DNA of 41,325 nt, from the NCBI GenBank assembly GCA_003211415.1, contig QCSV01000008.1:1-41325 (forward strand), written 5' to 3'. The stretch is from Prochlorococcus sp. AG-670-M15 (GTDB lineage: Bacteria; Cyanobacteriota; Cyanobacteriia; PCC-6307; Cyanobiaceae). Every line of letters begins with the position of its first letter. Position 1 is the stretch's first letter. The notes beneath the pieces are model-generated. The model did no database searches, had not been told where the DNA came from, and saw only the letters and a list, made by a program, of their open reading frames with translations. This document shows positions 21,914-32,428 of the stretch, piece by piece. A program made the translations under genes and the position numbers.

Positions 21914-22060
21914 TTTGAAAATCGTTTAAAGCTTTATAAATAGCAGAATTCAATCACTATTAACTTTATTAATTTTTAAAAAGTAAATAATAATAGCTAA
22001 AAAAATTGCTTTATTAAAAAATAAATAAATTCAAATTTTTTAATTTAGACGATTTTCAAA
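21914..22060 (+). promoter_or_regulatory. Long-range inverted repeat in the rne 5' region (candidate autoregulatory 5' UTR element)
   Basis: TTTGAAAATCGTTTAAA (21914-21930) pairs with TTTAGACGATTTTCAAA (22044-22060): 17 bp with one G-U. Confidence 0.55.
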
Positions 22061-22085
22061 ATCCAAATCATTCAGAATCAATCAT

Positions 22086-23900
22086 ATGTCTCAGCAAATT
22101 ATCATCGCTGAGCAGGCTCGAATAGCAGCACTACTCACAGATGATCGAGTTGATGAATTAATCGTCGCAACAGGTCAATATCAAATTGGCGATATTTTTT
22201 TAGGAACAGTTGAAAATGTTCTTCCTGGCATTGATGCCGCTTTTATAAATATTGGTGAAAGTGAGAAAAATGGATTTATCCATGTTTCAGATTTAGGTCC
22301 ACTAAAACTTAAAAAAGGGACATTTGGAATAACTGAATTACTAGAACCAAAACAAAAAGTTCTAGTACAGGTAATAAAGGAACCCACAGGATCTAAAGGG
22401 CCCAGACTAACCGGAAGTATTTCAATCCCAGGAAAATATTTGATATTACAGCCATATGGTCAAGGAGTGAATATTTCAAGAAAAATAAATACAGAAACAG
22501 AACGAAGCCGTTTGAAAGCTCTTGGCGTTTTAATAAAACCACCTAGCACAGGCTTGTTATTTAGAACAGAGGCTGAAAAGATAAAAGAAGAATTTTTAAT
22601 TGAAGATTTAGAACATTTAATTCAACAATGGGAAAATGTACTAAAAGTTTCTGAGGCTTCTAGTCCACCAAATTTAGTAAAAAGAGATGAAGATTTCTCT
22701 CTTAAGATCTTAAGAGATCATATTAAAGAATCAACTAAAAGCATAATTATCGATAGTAAATTTTCAGTTGCAAGGGCAAAAGATTTTTTAATAAATTATG
22801 AATCTGATATTGAAATTGAATTTCACGATAACAGTTTAAACCATGATATTTTCGATAAGTACGAAATTAAGAAAACAATTCAGAAAGCTCTTCAACCGAG
22901 AGTAGATCTTCCTTCGGGGGGTTATATAATTATTGAACCTACTGAAGCTTTAACAGTAATCGATGTAAACTCTGGATCATTTACAAGATCCGCCAACTCT
23001 AGACAAACCGTTTTGTGGACAAACTGCGAAGCAGCAGTTGAAATCTCAAGACAAATGAAATTAAGAAATATAGGTGGAGTTATAGTGGTAGATTTTATTG
23101 ATATGGAATCTAGAAGAGATCAATTCCAGTTACTCGAGCATTTTACCTCAGCGATAAAAGATGATTCTGCTAGGCCTCAAATAGCTCAGCTTACTGAATT
23201 AGGCTTAGTAGAGTTAACCAGAAAAAGACAAGGTCAGAGTATATATGAATTATTCGGTAAAAAATGTTCTACATGCAATGGTACAGGACATGTAGAGAAT
23301 ATATTAAATCACGAAATTTCTAACTTAAAAATTAAAAATGTTGAAAATAAATCTAATCAATCAAACAATCTAAAATCATTAGAAATAGATACTTCTAAAT
23401 CAAATGATGATCAGGAAAAAATAATTGACAAGGAATTACTTAACTCCAAAGATCTAAGTAAAGAGAATTCTTCTAATAAAAAAGAAAATGATAATTTAAA
23501 CCAAATAAATGCAAAAGAAAAAAATATAATAACAGTTGATCTTACTAATGAAGAAAAAATTGTTTTCAGTCAGTTAGGTATTAATCCACTTATAAAGTTA
23601 GGTAAAGAATATCTCACCAGCAATAATTTTGCGCGTTTAAAAGAGAGTAATAAAGAAATGGAAAAACCCTTAGATAATAAAAAAACAAAAGCAAAACAAA
23701 TTAAAAAAATCTCAAAATCAGGCGAAGAAAAGGTTCAAATAAAAATTGCACCAAATGCACATCCTACAGATAAATCAACAAATACAACATATGAAAATAA
23801 TGAAGTTATATTTACAGATAAACAGGATGAAATTGAACTTACAGATGAGCTAAACAATGCAAGGAAAAAAAGAAGAAGATCTTCAGCAAGCATTGAATAA
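22086..23900 (+). CDS. rne: Ribonuclease E/G
   Basis: S1 domain [36 protein letters not shown], catalytic [10 protein letters not shown] and [12 protein letters not shown], Zn-link CSTCNGTG, basic C-terminal [10 protein letters not shown]. Confidence 0.97.
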   Translation: MSQQIIIAEQARIAALLTDDRVDELIVATGQYQIGDIFLGTVENVLPGIDAAFINIGESEKNGFIHVSDLGPLKLKKGTFGITELLEPKQKVLVQVIKEPTGSKGPRLTGSISIPGKYLILQPYGQGVNISRKINTETERSRLKALGVLIKPPSTGLLFRTEAEKIKEEFLIEDLEHLIQQWENVLKVSEASSPPNLVKRDEDFSLKILRDHIKESTKSIIIDSKFSVARAKDFLINYESDIEIEFHDNSLNHDIFDKYEIKKTIQKALQPRVDLPSGGYIIIEPTEALTVIDVNSGSFTRSANSRQTVLWTNCEAAVEISRQMKLRNIGGVIVVDFIDMESRRDQFQLLEHFTSAIKDDSARPQIAQLTELGLVELTRKRQGQSIYELFGKKCSTCNGTGHVENILNHEISNLKIKNVENKSNQSNNLKSLEIDTSKSNDDQEKIIDKELLNSKDLSKENSSNKKENDNLNQINAKEKNIITVDLTNEEKIVFSQLGINPLIKLGKEYLTSNNFARLKESNKEMEKPLDNKKTKAKQIKKISKSGEEKVQIKIAPNAHPTDKSTNTTYENNEVIFTDKQDEIELTDELNNARKKRRRSSASIE

Positions 23901-24474
23901 AGTATCCGAAGTTGGAATAGATGAAGTTGGAAGGGGAGCAATTTTTGGTCCAGTTTTTTCAGCAGTTGTAGTATTAACTGAAAAAAATAAATCTACCTTA
24001 AAACAATTTGGTGTAACTGATAGTAAAAAACTAACTCCCAAAAAAAGAAAATTACTTTTACCACAAATTTTATTACTCTCTTCAGATTATGGAATTGGGC
24101 AATCTTCTGCTAGAGAAATAGATAAATTAGGCATCAGAGTTGCCACAGAGCTTTCAATGATAAGAGCTTTAGAAAAATTAAAAGTGAAGCCTTCTGAATT
24201 AATAATTGATGGCCCCTTATTATTAAGGCCATGGAACGGAATTCAGAAAAACATAATATCTGGAGACTCAAAGTTTATCTCGATAGCTTCAGCAAGCATA
24301 GTTGCCAAAGTTTCTCGAGACAATCTAATGGAGAGGTTAGAAAAAAAATACTCAGGATACTTGATATTTAAAAATAAAGGTTATGGTACCAGAGAGCATC
24401 TTTCATTAATCAAAAAAAATGGAATCACTAAACTTCATAGGCAAAGCTTTTTAAAAAAATCAGATCTTATTTAA
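23857..24474 (+). CDS. rnhB: Ribonuclease HII
   Basis: [68 protein letters not shown]. Confidence 0.96.
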   Translation: MQGKKEEDLQQALNKVSEVGIDEVGRGAIFGPVFSAVVVLTEKNKSTLKQFGVTDSKKLTPKKRKLLLPQILLLSSDYGIGQSSAREIDKLGIRVATELSMIRALEKLKVKPSELIIDGPLLLRPWNGIQKNIISGDSKFISIASASIVAKVSRDNLMERLEKKYSGYLIFKNKGYGTREHLSLIKKNGITKLHRQSFLKKSDLI

Positions 24475-24978
24475 TTCACACCAATCTAAAAAATCTTTTA
24501 CTAGTTGCTGTTGAACTCTTGACTTTATACCCAAAAGAATTCCATTTAGTACCGAATGACCAGTAGATTCCAAAATTTTCTTAGGTACCAGCTTGAGTAG
24601 AGGGGGTTGGCTAACAGATACCCCAAGAAGTGCCTCACCTTCTAACCCAATATCAGTCGCTTCCAAATTAGCTTTCAAAATAAGATTAAAATCATCTATT
24701 ATCCCCAAACCATCCAGTGTACTTTCAAGGGCGCTCATTTTTAAAATTCCACCTTTATTTTCTACCGCAATTGAGACAACAGGATTAATATCTAATTGAA
24801 AAACCTTAAAACTTGTTACTGTATACTTATATCTACCTACTCCTTCAGGTTCTAATTTTCTGGAGTCAAGCATTGCTCCGACAACTCTTTCTTCTTCCAA
24901 AAGATATTTAGAAAGATATTCTTTATTACATGTTACGGAAAGCTTTAGTTTCTGTTTAGCATCAAAAGACAATAGCAT
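24460..24978 (-). CDS. DUF1997 family protein
   Basis: SRPBCC-like conserved cyanobacterial/plastid protein ([43 protein letters not shown]). Confidence 0.75.
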   Translation of the reverse strand: MLLSFDAKQKLKLSVTCNKEYLSKYLLEEERVVGAMLDSRKLEPEGVGRYKYTVTSFKVFQLDINPVVSIAVENKGGILKMSALESTLDGLGIIDDFNLILKANLEATDIGLEGEALLGVSVSQPPLLKLVPKKILESTGHSVLNGILLGIKSRVQQQLVKDFLDWCELNKI

Positions 24979-25030
24979 TTTCTATATTCTCCCAATGCTT
25001 ATTTGATCTATTTTTTTTTTACAATTAATC

Positions 25031-25876
25031 ATGCGCAAACAAGTTGCATATTTGGGTCCTAAAGGAACATACGCAGAAAAAGCAGCTCATATATTATCAA
25101 AGCTTGCCAATTTTCAGACACCTATATTTGTACCATGTAATGGGTTACATTCGGTCATTAAATCAATAGCGTACAACAATTGTGATGCTGCTGTAGTGCC
25201 TATAGAAAATTCCGTAGAAGGGGGAGTCACGGCAACTCTAGATGCACTTTGGAAATTTCCTGAAATCTTCATAAATAAAGCAATTGTCTTACCAATAAAA
25301 CATGCATTAATTAGTGATGGAGAACTTTCAAATATTTCAGAAGTATTATCTCATCCTCAAGCACTAGCTCAATGTTCAGAATGGTTGTCAGAAAATCTTC
25401 CAAATGCAATTCCTCTCCCAACAAATTCAACATCAGAAGCTGTCAATATGGTTAAGGGAAGTAGATTCAGAGCTGCTATCGGTTCAAAATCATTAATTAA
25501 AATCGAAGGACTTAAAGAACTAGCCTTTCCGATCAATGATGTTCCAGGAAATTGTACTAGATTTGTCTTATTGAGCAAGGAATCAAATTCAAATTTAGCT
25601 AATATTGCAAGTTTTGCTTTCTCTTTAATATCAAATAAACCTGGTGCTTTGCTTAAAGCAATAAATTGTATTGCAGATTTTGGGTTTAATATGAGCAAAA
25701 TTGAATCCAGACCTTCAAAAAGAGAATTAGGCGAATATATAATTTATATCGATTTAGAAATAAATGATCAAAATAACATGAAAAATTTTCTTGAATTGAA
25801 AAATAAACTTAAACCACTTTGCAATAATTTTGTAGATTTTGGAAATTATTTTTCTGAAAATATTGATCTAGATTAA
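25031..25876 (+). CDS. pheA: Prephenate dehydratase
   Basis: VAYLGPKGTYAEKAA, PIENSVEGGVTATLDAL, NCTRFVLL and ACT domain ESRPSKRELGEYIIYIDLE. Confidence 0.96.
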   Translation: MRKQVAYLGPKGTYAEKAAHILSKLANFQTPIFVPCNGLHSVIKSIAYNNCDAAVVPIENSVEGGVTATLDALWKFPEIFINKAIVLPIKHALISDGELSNISEVLSHPQALAQCSEWLSENLPNAIPLPTNSTSEAVNMVKGSRFRAAIGSKSLIKIEGLKELAFPINDVPGNCTRFVLLSKESNSNLANIASFAFSLISNKPGALLKAINCIADFGFNMSKIESRPSKRELGEYIIYIDLEINDQNNMKNFLELKNKLKPLCNNFVDFGNYFSENIDLD

Positions 25877-25877
25877 T

Positions 25878-26810
25878 TTAGCCTCTACATCTATAAACTC
25901 CAAACTCCATTAAACCTTTTCTAAATGCCCAATTCATGAGAAGTATTGTTGGAATCTCTCTAATCGACTTCGCTATCGCAAATGGTCCAAGTGACAAAAT
26001 TGCGAAGGGCCTTCGAATGCCTTCAAGAATGGAGTCGTACCATGAAGGATTTGTATAGGAATTCCAAGTATCTGAAATAACTCTTCCTGAACTATTTTTG
26101 TTAGTTCTAAGAATGTTACTAAATTCATTAATGCTAATAAAATTAGGATGTACCCATTGTTCGAGTAATTGTTTAAGAACTAACTTTTCAAAAAATGATG
26201 GGGGGTATGCCTCGAGGTTTCTTGAGTTCCAATCAGCCAATGCCAAATAACCGCCAGGTCTTAGAGTTCTCAGCATTTCATCTGCATACCTAGTTTTATC
26301 ATTCATATGTGCACCAGCCTCAACACTCCAGATCCCATCAAAAGATCCTTCTTCAAATTTCAAATCCAAAGCATCCATAACTTGAAAGTGGCAATTTAGT
26401 CCATGAGGAGTAAGCTCTCTTGCTCTTTTAACTTGAGCCGGACTAATTGTAATGCCAGTGACATTAAACCCATAATATTCTGCAAGAATCCTAGAACTCC
26501 CCCCTATTCCACAACCTACATCGAGAATTCTTGATCCCTTTGGCAATTTATCTAAACCACTCCATTTTACTAATTCATGAACGAACTGAACTTTAGCCTT
26601 TCTAAAATCAATATTTTTTCCTGAGGGATAAAAACCCAAATGTATATGTTCTCCCCACAACCTCTCAAGTAATTTATCTTGGGTCCAAGCATCATATGCA
26701 GAAGCAACTGAACTGGAAGAAATATATTTTCTAGCATTAATTCTCCAGATTATATATATAACTAAAAAGACTAAAACTATCAAAAAAAAAGGGAGTAATA
26801 AGTCAAACAT
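25878..26810 (-). CDS. SAM-dependent methyltransferase resembling cyanobacterial MPBQ/MSBQ methyltransferase (sll0418 type)
   Basis: N-terminal TM helix, SVASAYDAWTQDKLLERLWGEHIHLGFY, LDVGCGIGGSSRILAEYYGFNVTGITISPAQVKRA, SVEAGAHM, C-terminal SIREIPTILLMNWAFRKGL. Confidence 0.85.
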   Translation of the reverse strand: MFDLLLPFFLIVLVFLVIYIIWRINARKYISSSSVASAYDAWTQDKLLERLWGEHIHLGFYPSGKNIDFRKAKVQFVHELVKWSGLDKLPKGSRILDVGCGIGGSSRILAEYYGFNVTGITISPAQVKRARELTPHGLNCHFQVMDALDLKFEEGSFDGIWSVEAGAHMNDKTRYADEMLRTLRPGGYLALADWNSRNLEAYPPSFFEKLVLKQLLEQWVHPNFISINEFSNILRTNKNSSGRVISDTWNSYTNPSWYDSILEGIRRPFAILSLGPFAIAKSIREIPTILLMNWAFRKGLMEFGVYRCRG

Positions 26811-27467
26811 TTAATTTTCTTTTATATCAGGAAAACTTTCTTTCAATGCAGTTCTTGCTGCAAGTTGTTTTCTTGTATGATCGAGCATTTCATATTCTCT
26901 TTGCAAACGGGTAAAAGTATTTCTTTCCTCAAGAAGTCTTTGCTGTTCTTCTGCAACAGGTCCGCCTAAATGAGCTCCAATCCAAAATGATAAATCTATT
27001 GGGTTGTCAGGTAATTTATCAGGTAGATTTTTCTTAGTATTAGTTAATTTACTTGTTAAATTTATAACATCACTAAGTGCTTCTTTTACAGAATTTTTTA
27101 AAGAGTCTAATTTTTTTAAGTCATTAATATTATCATCACTAATCCAGCTAACCATCGCGGAACAAAATGGCGTCGAACGAATAATTTCTAAGACTTGAAA
27201 TCTTTGCTGTCCGAGAGTGATAATGTTACTTCTTCCATCCTCTGCAGTTTGATGTTTTATAATTTGTGCGCAACATCCTACATTAGCCATACTTTTAGTA
27301 GTTGGATCCCACTTAATAACCCCAAACATAGAATCACTCTCAAGAACAGATTGGAGCATGATCCTATATCTAGATTCAAAGATATGTAAAGGCAATACTT
27401 CTTGAGGAAAAAGGACTACCTCTGGCAAAGGAAATAGAGGTAATTCCCTTACTGAGAGTTCTCCCAT
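26811..27467 (-). CDS. Lon protease N-terminal (substrate-binding) domain protein
   Basis: VRELPLFPLPEVVLFPQEVLPLHIFESRYRIMLQSVLESDSMFGVI. Confidence 0.93.
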   Translation of the reverse strand: MGELSVRELPLFPLPEVVLFPQEVLPLHIFESRYRIMLQSVLESDSMFGVIKWDPTTKSMANVGCCAQIIKHQTAEDGRSNIITLGQQRFQVLEIIRSTPFCSAMVSWISDDNINDLKKLDSLKNSVKEALSDVINLTSKLTNTKKNLPDKLPDNPIDLSFWIGAHLGGPVAEEQQRLLEERNTFTRLQREYEMLDHTRKQLAARTALKESFPDIKEN

Positions 27468-27523
27468 TTAAACCTCATTTCGTTTTTTTTATATTAATCA
27501 ATTTAGGGCGGTTTCGGGATTTA

Positions 27524-27844
27524 TTAAAGTTTAACTTCTATATCTACACCACTAGGAAGATCTAGTTTCATTAAAGCATCAATAGTTTTTGCAGAAGGAC
27601 TATAAATATCTATTATTCTTCGATGTGTTCTTGTTTCAAAATGCTCTCTAGAATCTTTATCAACATGTGGTGATCTTAGGACACAATAAATCTTCCTTTT
27701 TGTAGGTAATGGTATTGGACCAATTGCTGAGGCAGATGTAGTATCAGCAGTTTGGATTATTTTGTCGCAAGATAAATCAAGCATTCTTCTATCAAATGCT
27801 TTCAGTCTTATTCTTATTTTTTGTTGTGCAATTGATGCGGTCAT
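27524..27844 (-). CDS. rpsJ: 30S ribosomal protein S10
   Basis: [21 protein letters not shown]...[40 protein letters not shown]. Confidence 0.99.
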   Translation of the reverse strand: MTASIAQQKIRIRLKAFDRRMLDLSCDKIIQTADTTSASAIGPIPLPTKRKIYCVLRSPHVDKDSREHFETRTHRRIIDIYSPSAKTIDALMKLDLPSGVDIEVKL

Positions 27845-27865
27845 AGTTTCAAATAACTTCTAGTG

Positions 27866-27891
27866 AAGGGTCATTTTAAACAATGACCCTT
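27866..27891 (-). other. Perfect hairpin between tuf and rpsJ
   Basis: AAGGGTCATT-TTAAAC-AATGACCCTT, 10-bp perfect stem with 6-nt loop. Confidence 0.7.
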
Positions 27892-27943
27892 ATCCATGTA
27901 CTTATATTAGATGATTGAGGTTAAATTTTTAAACTAATATATA

Positions 27944-29143
27944 TTATTTGAGTATTTTAGAAACAACTCCAGCACCAATAGTACGTCCACCTTCACGGAT
28001 TGCAAATCGCATACCTTGTTCAATAGCTACTGGACAAATTAATTCTCCAGTCATCTTAATTCTGTCACCTGGCATAACCATTTCAACGTTAGAGCCATCA
28101 TCAGAGGTAAATGCGGTTATTTGACCTGTTACATCAGTTGTTCTGATGTAGAACTGAGGTCTATAACCTGCAAAGAAAGGAGTGTGTCTTCCACCCTCTT
28201 CTTTTTTGAGAACATAAACTTCCCCTTCAAATTGAGTGTGAGGGGTAATAGATCCTTTCTTAACAAGTACCATTCCTCTCTCAATATCTTCCTTTTGAAC
28301 ACCACGTAAAAGTAAACCAACATTATCGCCAGCCATACCTTCATCAAGAAGTTTTCTGAACATTTCAACTCCAGTAACAGTTGTTACTCTTGTATCTCTT
28401 ATCCCAACTATTTCTACTTCTTCTCCAACCTTAACTTTACCTCTTTCAATTCTTCCAGTAGCAACAGTTCCTCTACCAGTAATTGAGAAAACGTCTTCAA
28501 CTGCCATCAAGAATGGTTTATCAACTTCTCTTTCTGGTTCAGGAATGCTAGCATCAACTGCTTTCATTAATTCTTCAATCTTTGATTCCCAAGTTGAATC
28601 ACCTTCTAGAGCTTTTAAACCAGAAACTTGAACGATAGGAATATCATCTCCTGGAAAATCATAACTATCTAATAGTTCTCTGATTTCCATTTCAACAAGT
28701 TCAATAATTTCTTCATCATCAACCATATCGCACTTGTTGAGAGCAACTACAAGAGCAGGAACTCCAACCTGTTTTGCTAGAAGAATATGCTCTTTTGTTT
28801 GAGCCATAGGACCGTCTGTAGCTGCGCAAACTAAAATGGCTCCGTCCATCTGGGCGGCACCTGTGATCATATTTTTAACATAGTCAGCGTGTCCTGGGCA
28901 GTCGACATGTGCATAATGTCTGCCTTCAGTTTCATATTCTACGTGAGCTGTATTAATGGTAATGCCACGCTCTCTTTCTTCAGGAGCACCATCAATGTCT
29001 CCATAGTCTTGAGCTTGAGCTTGACCTTTTTTGGCTAATACGTTTGTAATAGCAGCAGTTAGTGTTGTCTTTCCATGATCAACATGGCCAATAGTACCTA
29101 TGTTGACATGTGGTTTGTTCCTTTCGAACTTCTCGCGAGCCAT
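27944..29143 (-). CDS. tuf: Elongation factor Tu
   Basis: [45 protein letters not shown]. Confidence 0.99.
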   Translation of the reverse strand: MAREKFERNKPHVNIGTIGHVDHGKTTLTAAITNVLAKKGQAQAQDYGDIDGAPEERERGITINTAHVEYETEGRHYAHVDCPGHADYVKNMITGAAQMDGAILVCAATDGPMAQTKEHILLAKQVGVPALVVALNKCDMVDDEEIIELVEMEIRELLDSYDFPGDDIPIVQVSGLKALEGDSTWESKIEELMKAVDASIPEPEREVDKPFLMAVEDVFSITGRGTVATGRIERGKVKVGEEVEIVGIRDTRVTTVTGVEMFRKLLDEGMAGDNVGLLLRGVQKEDIERGMVLVKKGSITPHTQFEGEVYVLKKEEGGRHTPFFAGYRPQFYIRTTDVTGQITAFTSDDGSNVEMVMPGDRIKMTGELICPVAIEQGMRFAIREGGRTIGAGVVSKILK

Positions 29144-29188
29144 TTTGAATTAAAGAATCGAGGGTTTAATAGTGTTTTAGTTTAGAGA

Positions 29189-31264
29189 TCAGGAGTTGCC
29201 CTGATTCTTGGAAATGATAGCTTCAGCAACATTACGAGGAACTTCCTCATAATTTGCGAACTCCATTGAAAATATACCCCGACCTTGAGTCATTGATCGG
29301 AGTTGAGTGGCATAACCGAACATTTCGGCTAAGGGCACTTTGGCCTGTACCTTAGACAATCCATCATCAACAGATTGTCCTTCTACTTGACCTCTCCTAG
29401 AAGAGAGGTCACCAATTACAGATCCAAGAAAGTCGTCAGGACTTTCGACCTCAACTTTCATCATAGGCTCTAAAAGGACAGGGTTGCATTTTTTAACCCC
29501 ATCTTTGAAAGCCATGGAACCTGCAATTTTGAAGGCCATTTCAGATGAGTCTACATCGTGGAATGAACCATCGACTAGTGTTACTTTTACATCAATGAGT
29601 GGATAACCGGCAAGAACACCAGATTCACAGGTTTCTTTCATTCCATTAGATGCAGGACCAATATACTCTTTTGGTACAGCTCCGCCAACAATTTTGTTTA
29701 CAAATTCAAAACCTTTACCAACTTCAGCAGGTTCCATTTCAATAATTACGTGACCATATTGACCTTTTCCACCAGTCTGCCTTGCATATTTACCTTCACC
29801 TTTAGAGCTAGACCTAATTGTCTCTCTATATGAAACTTGTGGAGCTCCAATATTAGCTTCAACTTTAAATTCCCTTAACATTCTGTCAACAAGAATTTCT
29901 AAGTGCAACTCACCCATACCTGCAATAACAGTTTGATTTGTCTCAGGATCTGTACTTACCCTAAAGGTTGGATCCTCTTCAGACAAAGCAGTTAAAGCTT
30001 TTGATAATTTTTCCATATCGCCTTTAGTTTTTGGCTCAACAGCCACCGAGATAACTGGTTCAGGTATAAACAATGTCTCCAAAACTATAGGATCTTCTGT
30101 ATTACATAAAGTATCGCCAGTTGTTGTGTTTTTAAGGCCTAATACAGCTCCTAAATCTCCAGCCCTCAATTCATCGACTTCCTCTCTTTCATCAGCCTTA
30201 AGGATCACTAATCTTGAAATTCTTTCTTTAGCATCCTTAGTGGAATTCATTACATAACTTCCCTTTGAAAGAACACCCGAATACATTCTTACAAAAGTTA
30301 ATTTCCCATAGGGATCTGACATCACTTTGAAAGCTAATGCACTGAAAGGTGCATTATCATCTGAAGGTCTAACATCTTCTTTTCCGCTTGGTAAAACACC
30401 TTGTATTGGTTTCACATCAACTGGAGCTGGCAAATAATCAACAACAGCGTCTAATACAAGTTGGACGCCTTTATTCTTAAAAGCTGACCCACATAGAACA
30501 GGAACTAATCCATGTTTTAAAACACCTTCCCTAATACCTTTTTTCAGTTGATCTGTTGATAATTCTCCTGTTTCAAGGAAAATTTCAATTAACTCTTCAT
30601 CATTTTCTGCGACGCTCTCCATTAACTTGAGTCTCCAGTCAGCAGCCTCGTCCTCCATTTCAGATGGAATTGGTGCTTCTTCAATATCGGTACCTAAGTC
30701 ATTTTTGTAAAGATATGCTTTGTTAGCGACTAAATCTATAATGCCTGTAAGATCACCTTCAGCTCCAATAGGTAGTTGAATTGGGAGTGCATTTGCCTTA
30801 AGGCGGTCTTTAATTTGTTTATTAACTTTTAGAAAATCTGCACCAGTCCTGTCCATTTTATTAACAAAAACCATTCTTGGGACAGAGTATCTATCTGCTT
30901 GACGCCAAACTGTTTCAGATTGGGGCTGAACTCCACCAACTGCGCAAAATACGGCAATTACTCCGTCCAAGACTCGCATTGATCTTTCCACTTCAATAGT
31001 AAAGTCAACGTGTCCAGGAGTATCAATAATATTTATTCTATGATCTTGCCAACTAGTAGATATTGCAGCAGCAGTGATAGTTATTCCTCTTTCTCTTTCT
31101 TGAGCCATCCAATCTGTTACAGCAGCACCATCATGTACTTCTCCTATCTTGTGAACAACACCTGAATAAAACAAAATTCTTTCAGTAGTTGTAGTCTTCC
31201 CTGCATCAATATGAGCGGCTATACCTATGTTCCTTACTCGTTCTAGGGGAAAGTCGCGTGCCAA
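29189..31264 (-). CDS. fusA: Elongation factor G
   Basis: [24 protein letters not shown]...[21 protein letters not shown]. Confidence 0.99.
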   Translation of the reverse strand: MARDFPLERVRNIGIAAHIDAGKTTTTERILFYSGVVHKIGEVHDGAAVTDWMAQERERGITITAAAISTSWQDHRINIIDTPGHVDFTIEVERSMRVLDGVIAVFCAVGGVQPQSETVWRQADRYSVPRMVFVNKMDRTGADFLKVNKQIKDRLKANALPIQLPIGAEGDLTGIIDLVANKAYLYKNDLGTDIEEAPIPSEMEDEAADWRLKLMESVAENDEELIEIFLETGELSTDQLKKGIREGVLKHGLVPVLCGSAFKNKGVQLVLDAVVDYLPAPVDVKPIQGVLPSGKEDVRPSDDNAPFSALAFKVMSDPYGKLTFVRMYSGVLSKGSYVMNSTKDAKERISRLVILKADEREEVDELRAGDLGAVLGLKNTTTGDTLCNTEDPIVLETLFIPEPVISVAVEPKTKGDMEKLSKALTALSEEDPTFRVSTDPETNQTVIAGMGELHLEILVDRMLREFKVEANIGAPQVSYRETIRSSSKGEGKYARQTGGKGQYGHVIIEMEPAEVGKGFEFVNKIVGGAVPKEYIGPASNGMKETCESGVLAGYPLIDVKVTLVDGSFHDVDSSEMAFKIAGSMAFKDGVKKCNPVLLEPMMKVEVESPDDFLGSVIGDLSSRRGQVEGQSVDDGLSKVQAKVPLAEMFGYATQLRSMTQGRGIFSMEFANYEEVPRNVAEAIISKNQGNS

Positions 31265-31360
31265 TTTTAAAGCTCCAAATAAAATAACTTTGATAAGTTT
31301 AGTTCACTCAAAAAGCAAACTTTATTAATAATAAACTACTTAAGTACCTTTTTGATGAAA

Positions 31361-31831
31361 TTAATATCTGTAATGTGCAAAAGCCTTATTAGCTTCAGCC
31401 ATTTTATGAGTGTCTTCTCTTTTTTTAACTGCACTGCCAGTTTCATTTGCTGCATCCATCAACTCACCAGCAAGTTTTTGGGACATACTTTTGCCATTTC
31501 TTGCACGTGAGAATGTTACAAGCCATCTTAATGCCATAGCTGTACCCCTCTCTTGGCGTACTTCCATAGGTACTTGATATGTTGCACCACCAACTCTTCT
31601 AGCTCGCACCTCAACAAGAGGAGTAGCATTTTTTACAGCTGTTTCAAATAATTCAACTGCATTACCACCTGTTCTCTCGCTTATTAAAGAAAAAGCATCA
31701 GACAATATTCTTTGGGCAGTAGATTTTTTACCATGTTTCATCAGTCGAGAAATCATCATTGAAGCAAGACGACTATTAAATTGAGGATCTGGAAGAACTG
31801 GTCTTTTTACTGCTGCATTACGACGTGACAT
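31361..31831 (-). CDS. rpsG: 30S ribosomal protein S7
   Basis: [20 protein letters not shown]...[25 protein letters not shown]. Confidence 0.99.
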   Translation of the reverse strand: MSRRNAAVKRPVLPDPQFNSRLASMMISRLMKHGKKSTAQRILSDAFSLISERTGGNAVELFETAVKNATPLVEVRARRVGGATYQVPMEVRQERGTAMALRWLVTFSRARNGKSMSQKLAGELMDAANETGSAVKKREDTHKMAEANKAFAHYRY

Positions 31832-31856
31832 GTGTTTAAAAAGTGATGTTTACAAA

Positions 31857-32231
31857 TTAATCTTTTGGAGCTTTTGCTCCATACTTAGACCTGGATTGAC
31901 GTCTATCTTTGACTCCAGCCGTATCTAAAGTTCCTCTTATTATATGATATCTGACTCCTGGTAAATCCTTAACTCTTCCACCCCTTAATAGCACTACAGA
32001 GTGTTCTTGCAAATTATGTCCAATCCCAGGAATATAAGCAGTTACTTCGAAACCAGAAGTTAATCTCACCCTTGCGACTTTTCTTAAAGCTGAATTAGGT
32101 TTTTTAGGTGTTGATGTATAAACTCTCGTACATACTCCTCTTCTTTCAGGGCAAGCTTTTAATGCAGGAGATTTTGTTTTCCTAGTCAGACGTTTTCTTT
32201 CTGAACCTATTAATTGTGAGATGGTAGGCAT
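31857..32231 (-). CDS. rpsL: 30S ribosomal protein S12
   Basis: [14 protein letters not shown]...[74 protein letters not shown]. Confidence 0.99.
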   Translation of the reverse strand: MPTISQLIGSERKRLTRKTKSPALKACPERRGVCTRVYTSTPKKPNSALRKVARVRLTSGFEVTAYIPGIGHNLQEHSVVLLRGGRVKDLPGVRYHIIRGTLDTAGVKDRRQSRSKYGAKAPKD

Positions 32232-32428
32232 CTATTATATTTTTAAAAAAATAAACATTTTAACATCATAACCTTTTACGAGCACCAACTAAAAGTTTTT
32301 AATGATATTTTTCTAAAAATTTGTAAAATTAAAAAATTCTTTGGTAAATATTAATTATCTTTATATCTATTTTCATATTTATTTTTATAATAGAAATACA
32401 TAAATAACCAAATAGAATTAAATAATCT

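Noticed and set aside
24460-24474. Convergent 3' overlaps (rnhB/DUF1997; also 1781-1791 and 39378-39381)
   Set aside because: Short tail-to-tail overlaps are common in streamlined genomes and need no special explanation.
27524-32231. rpsJ located after tuf rather than at the head of the S10 cluster
   Set aside because: This is the usual cyanobacterial/plastid-type arrangement, not a novelty.
32344-32391. Possible NtcA site upstream of gltB (GTA-N8-TTA with TATAAT further downstream)
   Set aside because: Right half does not match TAC and spacing to the -10-like box is too long; too weak to call in such AT-rich sequence.
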